Part shown: positions 9,309-18,084 of the stretch, piece after piece | How positions within the stretch are numbered: position 1 is the first letter of the stretch | Layout of the letters: each line of letters begins with the position of its first letter | Assembly: GCF_000938255.1 (NCBI RefSeq) | Contig: NZ_JYMR01000055.1 | Span: 199,601 to 263,600, forward strand | DNA length: 64,000 nt | Origin: Bradyrhizobium sp. LTSP849 | GTDB taxonomy: Bacteria; Pseudomonadota; Alphaproteobacteria; Rhizobiales; Xanthobacteraceae | Reading direction: 5' to 3' | The notes under the pieces: generated by a model | Told to the model about the DNA's origin: nothing | What the model saw: only the letters and a program-made list of their open reading frames with translations | Databases searched by the model: none | Translations under genes and position numbers: made by a program

Positions 9309-10250
9309 TCAGCAGCGCCCGCGCTGAAGGCAGTGCTCGCGGCCCTGCTGATCGGTGCGGAAGGACTCGATGAAGCCGCCCTGGCGCTGGGTGACGAAGA
9401 CGGTCTTGCCGTCGCTGCCGCCGAAGGCAAGGTTGGTCGGCTCCTTGCCCTTCAGCACGATCTCGCGTTCAACCGCGCCATTGGGCTTCATCAGCGCAAT
9501 CGTGCCCTTGAGGATGCGCGCGACATAGAGGCGGCCGACGACATCGGTGCGCAGGCCGTCGATGGTGTCCGGCTGGAATGCCTTGACGAGCTTCCCATCG
9601 GTGAGCGCGTTGCCGCTGATCGTGTACGACCAGACTTGGCCGTTGCTGGACTCGCCGACATAGAGCGTCTTGCCGTCGGGGCTGAGATCGATGCCGTTGG
9701 TTGTGCCCATCGCCCGCGGCGCCGTCATGACCTGTCCCTGCACCGAACCATCAGCCGCTTTCGCAATGCGCCAGACGTGACCTTCCCGGCCTTTCCAATT
9801 CGGATCGCTCGCATAGATCGTGCCGTCGCGGGCGATCGTGATGTCGTTGGGCTGGTTCATCTCGTCGGAGTGAAACCAGACGGCGGGCTCGGTGGCGCCC
9901 TTGGGGATCGCGAAGATGTTGTGCTTCTTGTAGTCGGCAATGAACATCGTGCCATCGCGCGCGAAGCGGATCGCGTTGCCGACGCTGCCGTCGGGGAGTG
10001 CCGTGAAGGCTTCCGAAGCCGCACCGCCCGCGGGCAATCTGCCGATGGTGCCGGGCTTACCGAAATTGACGACAAAGAGGTTGCCGTCGAGATCGGCGGC
10101 AGGCCCTTCGATGCCAAACGTATATTCGCTTGCAGGCGTCACCTGCACGCTTTCGAACAGCTTCGTCTCGGCCGCAGTCAGCGGCGTCGCGATCACGAGC
10201 AAAATGCTACTGCACAGGCACCAGAAATTCCTGCCGGATGTAATAGCCAT
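9309..10250 (-). CDS. Exported SMP-30/gluconolactonase-like beta-propeller protein
   Basis: Encodes about 313 aa with an N-terminal signal peptide (hydrophobic CSSILLVIATPL, cleavage near TAA-ET) followed by propeller repeats such as GNAIRFARDGTMFIAD, NDITIARDGTIYASD and NGIDLSPDGKTLYVGE. These resemble the SMP-30/gluconolactonase/LRE family, calcium- or zinc-dependent lactone hydrolases. The exact reaction is not predictable. The gene overlaps the 3' end of the upstream sorbosone-dehydrogenase gene by 44 nt with this start (65 nt if the ATG at 10271 is used). Overlap and orientation suggest a shared operon, with the lactonase acting on the sugar lactone made by its neighbour (inference). Confidence 0.8.
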   Translation of the reverse strand: MAITSGRNFWCLCSSILLVIATPLTAAETKLFESVQVTPASEYTFGIEGPAADLDGNLFVVNFGKPGTIGRLPAGGAASEAFTALPDGSVGNAIRFARDGTMFIADYKKHNIFAIPKGATEPAVWFHSDEMNQPNDITIARDGTIYASDPNWKGREGHVWRIAKAADGSVQGQVMTAPRAMGTTNGIDLSPDGKTLYVGESSNGQVWSYTISGNALTDGKLVKAFQPDTIDGLRTDVVGRLYVARILKGTIALMKPNGAVEREIVLKGKEPTNLAFGGSDGKTVFVTQRQGGFIESFRTDQQGREHCLQRGRC

Positions 10251-12279
10251 CGTCGTCGCTGCACTCGCCATTCAGATAGGGATCGGCCGGCCGGAAGAAG
10301 CGGCTGAAGCCGGGTTTGTCTACAGCGTTCCTTTGTGTCACGACGACGACCTTGGCGGCCGGTATTTCGCCGCATTCCTTGTTCGCCTTGCTGAAAAACT
10401 TGCGCTGCGGCAGGCCAAGCTTGATGAGCATCCGCGTTCCCGAAACCATCTTTGCTACGAGCAGGTCCGCGGTATTGAGCAGGCCCGTGTAACCGGACTC
10501 GGTCTTCGGCAGGTTTTCGCCACCCGGCGGCATCAGCTTCTCTGCACCGATGCCACGCAGCCGCGTGCGCAACTTGCCGGAGTTGGGATCGCCCGGATAG
10601 ATCCAACCATCCTGCGACAGCACGAAGCGCAGCACGGTTGAGTCCTTGTCCGCGTCAGATTGTCCCGGCTTCAGGCCGAAATCGGAATGGCAACCGAGGC
10701 AGTGCTTCTCGACGAGGCCCTTGCGCAGCGTGGCGAGCCGGATCCGGTTCTGCGCGTCCTTAGTGACGAAGGCTACAAGCTGGTCGATCAGCGCCTGGCT
10801 ACGCGTGTCGCAGGGCAGCGGCGGCGGCGGATCGCCGGCCGCGCGATCGATACGGATCACCGTCTGGTTCTTGTCCTCGACCAGCCAGATCGCGCCGTCC
10901 TCCGCAACCGTCATGCCGACGGGCGCGCCCTGCGGTCGCGCACCGTTGACGCGGTGCCAGCCGGCGATCAGCTCCTCGAACGGCGCGGCGGCGACCTCGC
11001 CGGCGTCGGTCTGGAAACTGCGGGTCGGGTCGGCCGCACAACTCACGTGATAGCGCACCGGCGCCGGGCTCGGCTTGGGAAAGCCGTGGTCATCGACGTC
11101 GTAGACGAGGACGCGGCTGCCGGTCGGGCGATAGCCGTGCAGACCGATCAGGAGCTTGCCTTCAAGCTCCGGGAATTTCGCGCCGTGATAATAGAGCATC
11201 GCCAGCGGCGCGCCGTGCGGCGGCAGCAGCGAGAACGGCGGCCTGTAGAGCGCGTTGGCCGTACAGAGCGATTTGTAGGTCCCCGCTTGCAGCACGCTTC
11301 TGAACTCGGGGCTCGGCGTCGACAGGTCAAAGCAATAGGGCCAGCCATAATGCCTGCCCTGCTCGATCGCGTTGATCTCCTCGTTCGGCTTGAAGATATC
11401 GGGCAGGTCTCGGCCGTTCTCGCCTTGTAGGAAGGCGTAGCCGTCGTCGGGGAAATTCGGATGCAGCGCCAGCGCCATCGAGTTGCGCAAGCCGCGTGCA
11501 TAGACGGTGTGTGGCTGATCCGGATCGTTCGACTTCAGCGCCGGGAAGACGCCGCCTGACGGCGGCGTGAACAGCCAGATCGCGGCCATGGCGGAGGCGC
11601 CTTCAGCCGCCGCGCAAGGTCTCGTGATCGGGGCCTGCGTGATGCAGTCGTCGCTGTGGGCGCCGATATTGACGAACAGCCGGCCGCTTTTGTCGAACAC
11701 GAATTGCTTGAGCGGGTGCGCGCTCTCGTCGAGCCTGGTGCCATCGGGCAGCGTGATCCGGCGGCCCGGCATATGACGGATGATGGTCTCGACCGAGCTG
11801 CGCGGATTGTCCGCGAGCGGGTCGAACCGGAAGATGGTCTCGGCGGTCGAGGCATAGAGCTTTTTATCCGGGCCGATCACAAGGCCGAACGGATATTCGA
11901 CACCGGTCAACAGCTCCTTGAACCGCTGGCCTTCGGGAGCATGCGGATCGAGCAGCAGCAACCTGCCGTCGGTGTGGCCCCAACCGCCCATGTCGGCGAC
12001 CACGAAGAGATCACGACCGGGCACCTGAATGATCGAACGCGGAAATTTCAGATGGTCCTCTTCGCTGGCGACGAGCCCGGCGCAAAATCCCGCCTTCATG
12101 TCGATCTGGATTTTGGGAAAGGCGAGATCGCCGCTGCCGCAGGTTTCCAGACCGAGCGCATAGCCGCTCTTGCGGGCCGGTTCAGATGAGCCTACCGAGG
12201 CAAGAGTCAGGAGGACCACCAGGGCGCCCGCGCATGCGCGCAGGCTTCGGCTTTCACGCCAAAATGTGAGGTGGTTCAC
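10207..12279 (-). CDS. PQQ-type sorbosone dehydrogenase-like protein fused to a c-type cytochrome domain
   Basis: A 690-aa exported protein. Residues 1-32 form a signal peptide (ACAGALVVLLTLASVGSS). The body is a six-bladed propeller like PQQ-dependent glucose/sorbosone dehydrogenases, with GRDLFVVADMGG, ARGLRNSMALALHPNF and MTVAEDGAIWLVED. Near residue 530 a heme c site appears (CLGCH), followed by EKLMPPGGE as a candidate axial-Met segment, so the C-terminal 160 aa look like a cytochrome c domain. This would let electrons from sugar or aldehyde oxidation pass directly to the periplasmic respiratory chain. The GTG start is preceded by GGGAGACC. The substrate is unknown. The next gene is a lactonase-like propeller overlapping its 3' end. 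Confidence 0.83.
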   Translation of the reverse strand: MNHLTFWRESRSLRACAGALVVLLTLASVGSSEPARKSGYALGLETCGSGDLAFPKIQIDMKAGFCAGLVASEEDHLKFPRSIIQVPGRDLFVVADMGGWGHTDGRLLLLDPHAPEGQRFKELLTGVEYPFGLVIGPDKKLYASTAETIFRFDPLADNPRSSVETIIRHMPGRRITLPDGTRLDESAHPLKQFVFDKSGRLFVNIGAHSDDCITQAPITRPCAAAEGASAMAAIWLFTPPSGGVFPALKSNDPDQPHTVYARGLRNSMALALHPNFPDDGYAFLQGENGRDLPDIFKPNEEINAIEQGRHYGWPYCFDLSTPSPEFRSVLQAGTYKSLCTANALYRPPFSLLPPHGAPLAMLYYHGAKFPELEGKLLIGLHGYRPTGSRVLVYDVDDHGFPKPSPAPVRYHVSCAADPTRSFQTDAGEVAAAPFEELIAGWHRVNGARPQGAPVGMTVAEDGAIWLVEDKNQTVIRIDRAAGDPPPPLPCDTRSQALIDQLVAFVTKDAQNRIRLATLRKGLVEKHCLGCHSDFGLKPGQSDADKDSTVLRFVLSQDGWIYPGDPNSGKLRTRLRGIGAEKLMPPGGENLPKTESGYTGLLNTADLLVAKMVSGTRMLIKLGLPQRKFFSKANKECGEIPAAKVVVVTQRNAVDKPGFSRFFRPADPYLNGECSDDDGYYIRQEFLVPVQ

Positions 12280-12486
12280 GGTGGTCTCCCGGACTTTCCG
12301 TCCAAAGTTGTTCCATGCCGCGGGAACGCCGTCCAGTTGACCAACACCCCCTTGTGATCAAACCCGCAGGGGCCTTCGTCCCGACCAATCTCCGTAGATT
12401 CCCTTACCGGGCTCGACCCGAATGTTTCGCGAAGGCCTCAGATGGTATCCGTGTGCCGTCCTAGTCGCTCTCTACAGGAGGCGTAT

Positions 12487-12720
12487 ATGGTTCAGATGTA
12501 TTTCCACTGCTCCAATCCCGAGGGCACCCTGATTGATCGCTACGGCACGGCCGTCGCCAATCTGAACGAGGCGCGCGACCGCGCCGCCCAGATCATGCAA
12601 TCGATGATCCAGACGCCCGGCTCTGAGGATTGGCGCGACTGGGTGATCCATGTCAGCGGCGACGACGGCGAGGAGATTTTCGATCTCCCCTTCATCGCCA
12701 TGCTCGGCAAGCCGCATTGA
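12487..12720 (+). CDS. Small DUF6894-like rhizobial protein (77 aa)
   Basis: Begins at an ATG directly behind a near-perfect ribosome-binding site (AGGAGGCG, 12477-12484). The MYFHCSNPEGTLIDRYGT opening and later DWVIHVSGDDGEEIFDLPF pattern match the small rhizobial proteins usually labelled DUF6894, which are very numerous in Bradyrhizobium. Their function is unknown. The family assignment is from memory of the pattern. A second small ORF follows 9 nt after its stop in the same frame. Confidence 0.75.
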   Translation: MVQMYFHCSNPEGTLIDRYGTAVANLNEARDRAAQIMQSMIQTPGSEDWRDWVIHVSGDDGEEIFDLPFIAMLGKPH

Positions 12721-12729
12721 GGTGATGCC

Positions 12730-12906
12730 GTGCTGATCGCTTCACTGAGCCTGCTCCGCCAGCCCCTGAACTTCGTCGCCAGCAAATGGCAGAAGCTGCT
12801 GAGCATCGCGGGCAACCCCTACCGCCCCGAACTTCACTACATGCGCGGGCCTGGCCCAAAATGGCACGCCAAGTATCAGGCCAGCCGGCTGGACCGCCGG
12901 CTTTGA
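12730..12906 (+). CDS. Small hypothetical protein (58 aa, GTG start)
   Basis: Unrecognised. The ORF starts with GTG 9 nt after the stop of the DUF6894-like gene and in the same frame, so it is either a co-translated small protein or the product of stop-codon separation of a once-longer gene. The sequence is basic and Trp-containing (KWQKLLSIAGNPYRPELHYM, then PKWHAKYQ). Codon third positions are GC-rich as in neighbouring real genes. GGTGATG just upstream is a poor ribosome-binding site. Coding status is uncertain. Confidence 0.4.
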   Translation: MLIASLSLLRQPLNFVASKWQKLLSIAGNPYRPELHYMRGPGPKWHAKYQASRLDRRL

Positions 12907-12927
12907 GCGCAGCCCGCATCTCCACCC

Positions 12928-13701
12928 CTACTTGCCCGTGAACTTCGCCTTGCGCTTCTCGACGAAGGCGTTGCGGCCTTCGACGGCGTCGGCGCTCTTC
13001 CGGATCCCGGCCTGAAGCTCGATCTCGCGGCGGAACTGGGCCTCGTAGCTCGCGTGCTCGCTCTCCTCGACCAGCGCACGGGTCGCGACCAGAGCGCGCG
13101 TCGGACCTTCCGCCAGGCGGCGCGCCAGGGTCAACGCTTCCTCCATCAGCTTCGCATCGTCGACGACCTGCCGCACCAGGCCGATCTCCTGGGCGCGCTC
13201 GGCCGTGAGTGGTTCGTTCAAGAGCATCAGTTCGAGCGCGCGTTGCCGGCCGATCAGCCGCGGCAACAACCAGGTCGAGCCGAGATCGGGCACCAGCGCA
13301 ATGCGGCTGAACACCTGGATGAAACTCGCTGACCGCGCCGCAACAATCATGTCGCCTGCCATCGCGAGGCTGAAGCCGCCGCCAGCGGCCACCCCGTTGA
13401 CGGCAACGACCACAGGCACCCGGCATTCGCGCAACGCCTTGAAGGCCGGCCAGTAGAAGCGCATCACGCCGGCCGCGATGTCCTCGCCGAGCGCTTCCGA
13501 CGCCTTCAAGTTCTGACCCGAGCAGAAGCCGCGCCCCGCGCCGGTCAGGACCAGGGCGCGAATGCTCTCATCCCGCGTCGTCTCGGCCACGGCAGCGGCG
13601 AGCGCGCCGAGCAGGTCCGGCGTCATCGCGTTCAGGCTTGCCGGCTCGTCGAGCGTCAAGATCCCGACCGCGCCATCCCGCGCCTGTTTCACACCTGCCA
13701 T
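12928..13701 (-). CDS. Enoyl-CoA hydratase/isomerase family protein (PaaG-like)
   Basis: A crotonase-fold enzyme, 257 aa, acting on a CoA thioester. The two oxyanion-hole segments are visible: GRGFCSGQNLKA (first NH donor) and NGVAAGGGFSLAMAGD (second). The GSTWLLPRLIGRQRALELMLL stretch and overall length resemble PaaG-type isomerases of phenylacetate catabolism, although no other paa gene is nearby. The chosen ATG follows GAGGGAGAAG at good spacing; the frame is open further upstream but without a site. It diverges from the gamma-glutamyltransferase gene with 88 bp between starts. The physiological substrate is unknown. Confidence 0.87.
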   Translation of the reverse strand: MAGVKQARDGAVGILTLDEPASLNAMTPDLLGALAAAVAETTRDESIRALVLTGAGRGFCSGQNLKASEALGEDIAAGVMRFYWPAFKALRECRVPVVVAVNGVAAGGGFSLAMAGDMIVAARSASFIQVFSRIALVPDLGSTWLLPRLIGRQRALELMLLNEPLTAERAQEIGLVRQVVDDAKLMEEALTLARRLAEGPTRALVATRALVEESEHASYEAQFRREIELQAGIRKSADAVEGRNAFVEKRKAKFTGK

Positions 13702-13789
13702 GTCGCTTCTCCCTCTGGATGTTCTCGTTGGCGGCAATGTGCCATTGTCCGTGCGCCTCGCCAACCAAGACAAGACACAAGACGACATC

Positions 13790-15379
13790 ATGCCTCACCA
13801 GTTCAGCCTCGCCCAAACCGTCCGCAAACCCGCAATCAAGTCCAAGGGCGGCATCGTCGCTGCGCAGTCGCGCCGCGCAGCCGAGGTGGGAGCGCAAGTG
13901 CTGGCGGCTGGCGGCGATTGCGTCGACGCGATCGTCGCGACCACCTTCGCGCTGAATGTGCTGGAGCCCTGGAACAGCGGCATCGGGGGCGGCGGCGCGA
14001 TGGTGCTCTACCGCGCCAAGGAAAATCGCTACGAGGTGATCGACTACGGCATGTGCGCACCGCAGAGCCTGCGCGCCGCCGACTATCCCATCACCGGAGA
14101 TCGCGTCGCCACTGACCTGTTTCCGTGGCCGCGGGTGAAGGACGATCGCAACGTTCACGGTCCCGGCGCGATCGCGGTGCCCGGTGTCGTCGCCGGCATG
14201 GAGGAGGCGCACCGTCGCCACGCCAGGATGCCGTGGAAAGACCTGGTCGAGCCGGCTGCGAAGATCGCCGGCGAGGGCCTGCTGGCCGACTGGTGGACCA
14301 CACTGACGATCGCGGGCTCGGCCGCCGATCTTCGGCGCTATCCCGCAAGCGCGGCAATGTTTCTGAAGGACGGCCTGCCCCCGAGCCCGCCCTGGAGTAT
14401 CGACGCTGAGACCCGGCTACCGCAGGACAATTTGAAGGCGACGCTGTTGCACCTCGCCGAGGCCGGGCCGCGCGACTTCTATCAGGGCGATCTCGCCAAA
14501 AGCATCGCGTCCGACATCAGGGCCGATGGCGGCTCGCTGTCGGTCGAGGATCTCGCCGCGTTCCGCGCGCATCTGCGCGAGCCGCTGGCGATCCCCTATC
14601 GCGGCGGCAAGGTGCTTGCGACGCCCGAGCTCACCGCCGGGCCAACGCTGGCGCATGCGCTGCGCCTCTTGCAGCAGAATATGAAGCCGGCAGGCACGCC
14701 GGATGCGGCCGCCTATGCCGAATATGCCGCTGCCCTGCAAGCGGCCTATCGCGAGCGGCTCAAGGATATGGGCGATGCCGACGGCAAGCGCTCGCTCGGC
14801 GCCGAATATCTGGCGCCGGCCTGCACCACGCATTTCTCCGTCGTGGACCGCCACGGCAACATCGCCGCGGTGACTCAGACGCTGCTCTCGTCCTTCGGCT
14901 CGAAATACGTGACGCCGCACACCGGTATTCCCATGAACAACGGGATCATGTGGTTCGATCCGACGCCGGGTACCACCAATTCGCTCGCCCCCGGCAAGCG
15001 CTGCCTCACCAACTACACGCCGGTCATCGCCGAGACCGAGCACGGCAAGCGCCTCGCGGTCGGCGCCTCCGGCGGCCGCCGCATCCTGCCTTCGGTGATG
15101 CAGCTCGTGTCCTTTGCGATGGATTTCGACATGGATCTCGATGCCGCCATCCATCAGCCCCGCATCGATTGCAGCGAAGGCGCGGTCGTGGTCGGCGACA
15201 CGCGGCTGCCCGCGGATGCGCGTAGAGAGCTCGCCGCGCGCTTCGACTACAGGGAAGCGCCGGTGCAAACTCTGCCGATGAAGTTCGCCTGCCCGAGTGT
15301 GGTGATGCGCGACGGCGACACCAACTCCGGCGCGGTCGAGATCTTCCAGCCCTGGGCTGACGCGGTGGCGGAGGGCTAG
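13790..15379 (+). CDS. Gamma-glutamyltransferase family protein
   Basis: An Ntn-hydrolase of 529 aa. The autocatalytic and catalytic Thr is expected at residue 346 in TTHFSVVDRHGNIAAVTQTL, equivalent to the conserved TTHxSVVD of GGTs; cleavage there would give large and small subunits of about 345 and 184 aa. The upstream region holds GIGGGGAMVLY, also typical. No clear signal peptide is seen, so it is probably cytoplasmic, unlike periplasmic E. coli Ggt. Its stop overlaps that of the convergent oxidoreductase by 4 nt. Beside a PuuB-like oxidase and amino-acid importer, it may hydrolyse gamma-glutamyl amides (inference). Confidence 0.87.
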   Translation: MPHQFSLAQTVRKPAIKSKGGIVAAQSRRAAEVGAQVLAAGGDCVDAIVATTFALNVLEPWNSGIGGGGAMVLYRAKENRYEVIDYGMCAPQSLRAADYPITGDRVATDLFPWPRVKDDRNVHGPGAIAVPGVVAGMEEAHRRHARMPWKDLVEPAAKIAGEGLLADWWTTLTIAGSAADLRRYPASAAMFLKDGLPPSPPWSIDAETRLPQDNLKATLLHLAEAGPRDFYQGDLAKSIASDIRADGGSLSVEDLAAFRAHLREPLAIPYRGGKVLATPELTAGPTLAHALRLLQQNMKPAGTPDAAAYAEYAAALQAAYRERLKDMGDADGKRSLGAEYLAPACTTHFSVVDRHGNIAAVTQTLLSSFGSKYVTPHTGIPMNNGIMWFDPTPGTTNSLAPGKRCLTNYTPVIAETEHGKRLAVGASGGRRILPSVMQLVSFAMDFDMDLDAAIHQPRIDCSEGAVVVGDTRLPADARRELAARFDYREAPVQTLPMKFACPSVVMRDGDTNSGAVEIFQPWADAVAEG

Positions 15380-16662
15380 ATCCCGAGCCGATCGCGGACG
15401 CGGCCCGCAATCACGGCCGTCGTCACGCCGACCGGCCAGAACGCGTGCATCGCGATCGGCTTGATGCCGGTGACGGGCATGTCGATCTCGGCCTTGGCTC
15501 CGCCGATCAGGCGGCGCGCGAGCTGGGCGCCCATTGCGGTCGAGAGCGCGACGCCGCGGCCGTTGCAGCCGAGCGAGATCAGGATGTTTTCCGCTGGCTC
15601 GTGCACATGCGGATAATGGTCATTGGTGATGGCGAGCCGGCTGTTCCAGCCATGGGTCCAGGCCACGCCCTTGAGCTGCGGCCATAGCCGCTCGGCGTAG
15701 CGCATGAGATAGGCGACGTCCGTCGGCGACTTGATCCAGCGCATCGGGCCGCGGCCGCCCATCAGCAGGCGATTGTGCTGGTCGATGCGGTAATAGACAG
15801 TGATATGGCCGCTCTCATAGAGCACCGGGCGCGTCGGCATGATCGAGCGGGCGACCTCGTCGGAGAGTGGCGCGGTCGCGGCGATCGAGGAAAACACCGG
15901 CACGATGGTGCGTCGGAGTGCAGGCCAGAGATCGTCGGTGAAACCGTTCGTGGCGAGCAACACCTTGTCCGCATGCACGATCGCGCGCGGCGTTTCGATG
16001 CGCCAGCGCGCGCCTTCGCGGCGGAGCGACAGTGCGGGCGTCCCGCCATGCACCTTTACGCCCGCCGAGATCACGGCGCGCGCCAGGCCACGGGCATAGC
16101 TGAGGGGATGCAGATCGCCGCCGCGCGTGTCCAGCATGGCGCCGATGTAGCGATCGGTGCCGGTCATCTCACGCAATTGCTCGCGGTTCAGATATGTCAC
16201 CGGCATGCCGCGGCGGATGCATTGCTGCGCCGTCTTTTCGATCGCGGCGGCGCTGGCCTCGTTATAGGCCGCGCGCAGCGTCCCGTTCTGCCGCGCCTCG
16301 CACGGAATCTGGTAGCGGCGGATCAGATCGTGGGTGAAGTTCGGAGTGCCGTAGGAGAAGTCGATCATGCGGCGGCCGAGCTCGGCACCGAAATCGGCTT
16401 CGATCTGATCGGGGTCGTGCTTCAAGCCGGGATTGGTGTGGCCGCCATTATTGCCGGACGCGCCCCAGCCCGGCTCCTGCGCCTCCAGCACAAGGGCTTC
16501 GACACCCTGCTCTGCCAGATGCAGCGCTGTGGACAGACCGGTGTAACCACCGCCGATGATGGCAACGGAAACATTCTTGTTCGTATCGAGTGGCGGCGTT
16601 GCGACCGGCGCAACCGCAGTGTCGGCGTAGAGCGAGGGCGGCAAAGGCAGACGCGTGTTCAT
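15376..16662 (-). CDS. FAD-dependent amine/amino-acid oxidoreductase (PuuB/DAO family)
   Basis: A 428-aa flavoprotein with the dinucleotide-binding motif VAIIGGGYTGLSTALHLAEQ near residue 35 and the DAO-family C-terminal segment ILISLGCNGRGVALSTAMG. The SGNNGGHTNPGLKHDP and ESGHITVYYRID segments resemble gamma-glutamylputrescine oxidoreductase and related enzymes that oxidise a secondary or primary amine to an aldehyde. It is the last gene of a minus-strand operon with the ABC transporter genes upstream (10-nt gap). Transporter plus amine oxidase suggests uptake and oxidation of a polyamine-like or N-substituted amino acid; the substrate is not determined by sequence alone. Confidence 0.87.
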   Translation of the reverse strand: MNTRLPLPPSLYADTAVAPVATPPLDTNKNVSVAIIGGGYTGLSTALHLAEQGVEALVLEAQEPGWGASGNNGGHTNPGLKHDPDQIEADFGAELGRRMIDFSYGTPNFTHDLIRRYQIPCEARQNGTLRAAYNEASAAAIEKTAQQCIRRGMPVTYLNREQLREMTGTDRYIGAMLDTRGGDLHPLSYARGLARAVISAGVKVHGGTPALSLRREGARWRIETPRAIVHADKVLLATNGFTDDLWPALRRTIVPVFSSIAATAPLSDEVARSIMPTRPVLYESGHITVYYRIDQHNRLLMGGRGPMRWIKSPTDVAYLMRYAERLWPQLKGVAWTHGWNSRLAITNDHYPHVHEPAENILISLGCNGRGVALSTAMGAQLARRLIGGAKAEIDMPVTGIKPIAMHAFWPVGVTTAVIAGRVRDRLGI

Positions 16663-16672
16663 GACAGACCGA

Positions 16673-17404
16673 TCAGAGCGGATGCAGCACGCGCCGCAAA
16701 AAGTCCTGCGTGCGCGGGTGCTGGGGTTGATTGAGCAGCGCCTTGGCCGGCCCCTGCTCGACAATGACGCCGCCGTCGATGAACAGCACGCGGTCGGCGA
16801 CATCGCGGGCAAAGCCCATCTCGTGGGTGACGACGACCATGGTCATGCCGTCGTCGGCGAGCTTGCGCATCACGCCGAGGACGTCGCCGACGAGTTCAGG
16901 ATCGAGCGCCGAGGTCGGTTCGTCGAACAGGATTGCCTTGGGCTGCATCGCGAGCGCACGCGCAATCGCAACGCGCTGCTGCTGGCCGCCGGAAAGCTGC
17001 GGCGGATGCGCGTCGGCCTTCTCGGCGAGGCCGACCTGGGCAAGCAGTGCACGGCCGCGTTCGAGCGCCCGCACACGCGCTTCCTTCTTCACATACAGCG
17101 GCCCTTCGACGACGTTTTCCAGCACTGTGCGATGCGGGAACAGATTGAAGCGCTGAAACACCATCGAGACCTGGGTGCGGACGTTCACGATAGAGGACGC
17201 ATCGCGGTCGACCTTTAGGCCTTCAACGCTGATCTCGCCGCGGTCGTAGCTTTCGAGGCCATTGATACAGCGCAGGATCGTGGACTTGCCCGAACCGGAC
17301 GGGCCGATGACGCAGACCACCTCGCCCTTCTCGACGTTCGCGGTGATGCCCTTGAGGACCTCGTTCTGGCCAAAGCTCTTGTGGACGTCCTTGAGCTCGA
17401 TCAT
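16673..17404 (-). CDS. Polar amino-acid ABC transporter ATP-binding protein (GlnQ-like)
   Basis: A 243-aa ABC ATPase: Walker A GPSGSGKST, Q-loop MVFQRFNLFPH, signature LSGGQQQR, Walker B AILFDEPTSALD, and the H-loop VTHEMGFARDVADR. This combination is typical of the GlnQ/HisP polar amino-acid subfamily. Its ATG overlaps the permease stop by 4 nt (17401-17404), so the two are coupled. It energises uptake by the permease and binding protein encoded upstream. Longer in-frame extensions upstream would overlap the permease gene and are rejected. Confidence 0.95.
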   Translation of the reverse strand: MIELKDVHKSFGQNEVLKGITANVEKGEVVCVIGPSGSGKSTILRCINGLESYDRGEISVEGLKVDRDASSIVNVRTQVSMVFQRFNLFPHRTVLENVVEGPLYVKKEARVRALERGRALLAQVGLAEKADAHPPQLSGGQQQRVAIARALAMQPKAILFDEPTSALDPELVGDVLGVMRKLADDGMTMVVVTHEMGFARDVADRVLFIDGGVIVEQGPAKALLNQPQHPRTQDFLRRVLHPL

Positions 17405-18054
17405 TTCTTGCCCGCCCGCTTCTCGACGTGGCGGACCAGCAGGATCAGCGGAATGCTCATGGTCAGATACATCAGCGCCACCATCGTGAACACGTTGGTG
17501 TTCTTGAAGGTTGAGGACGCGATCAACTTGCCCTGCAACGCGAGCTCGGCGACCGTGATGGTCGAGGCTTGCGAGGAATCCTTCAGCATCATGATCATGA
17601 CGTTGCCGTACGGCGGCAGCACGATGCGCACCGCCTGCGGCAGCACCACACGGCGCATGGTGAGCCACCAGCCCATGCCGATCGACTGCGCCGCCTCGAT
17701 CTGGCCCTTGTCGATCGCCTCGATGCCGGCGCGGAAGTTTTCGGCCTGGTAGGCCGAGTAGGCGATGCCGAGCCCGAGGATCGCGGCCTGCAAGGCCGAC
17801 AGCGTGACGCCGAGATCGGGCATCACGAAGTAGAGGTAGAACAGCAGCACGATGATCGGGATGCCGCGAATCACGTTGATCAGGCTGGCGCTGAGCATCG
17901 ACAGCGCCTTGATGCCGGAGACCCGCATCATCGCCCAGACCAGGCCGAGCACCGTCGAGAGCAGCAGCGAGCCGATGGTGACGACGATCGTCAGCACGAC
18001 GCCGCTCATCAGGATCGGGAAGAACTCGACGGCGTCGTGCCAGAAGCCTTTCAT
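17401..18054 (-). CDS. Polar amino-acid ABC transporter permease (HisM/GlnP-like)
   Basis: A 217-aa inner-membrane protein with about five hydrophobic helices. The EAA loop is present as QIEAAQSIGMGWWLTMRRVVLPQAVRIVLPP, whose E-A-A-x-S-x-G core contacts the ATPase, typical of the His/Glu/Gln/Arg permease family. Only one permease gene is present, so the channel is probably a homodimer. The gene lies between the binding-protein gene (30 bp upstream) and the overlapping ATPase gene. Confidence 0.94.
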   Translation of the reverse strand: MKGFWHDAVEFFPILMSGVVLTIVVTIGSLLLSTVLGLVWAMMRVSGIKALSMLSASLINVIRGIPIIVLLFYLYFVMPDLGVTLSALQAAILGLGIAYSAYQAENFRAGIEAIDKGQIEAAQSIGMGWWLTMRRVVLPQAVRIVLPPYGNVMIMMLKDSSQASTITVAELALQGKLIASSTFKNTNVFTMVALMYLTMSIPLILLVRHVEKRAGKK

Positions 18055-18084
18055 CGGCCAGCCTTCATCGATCGCCCCTATCGA

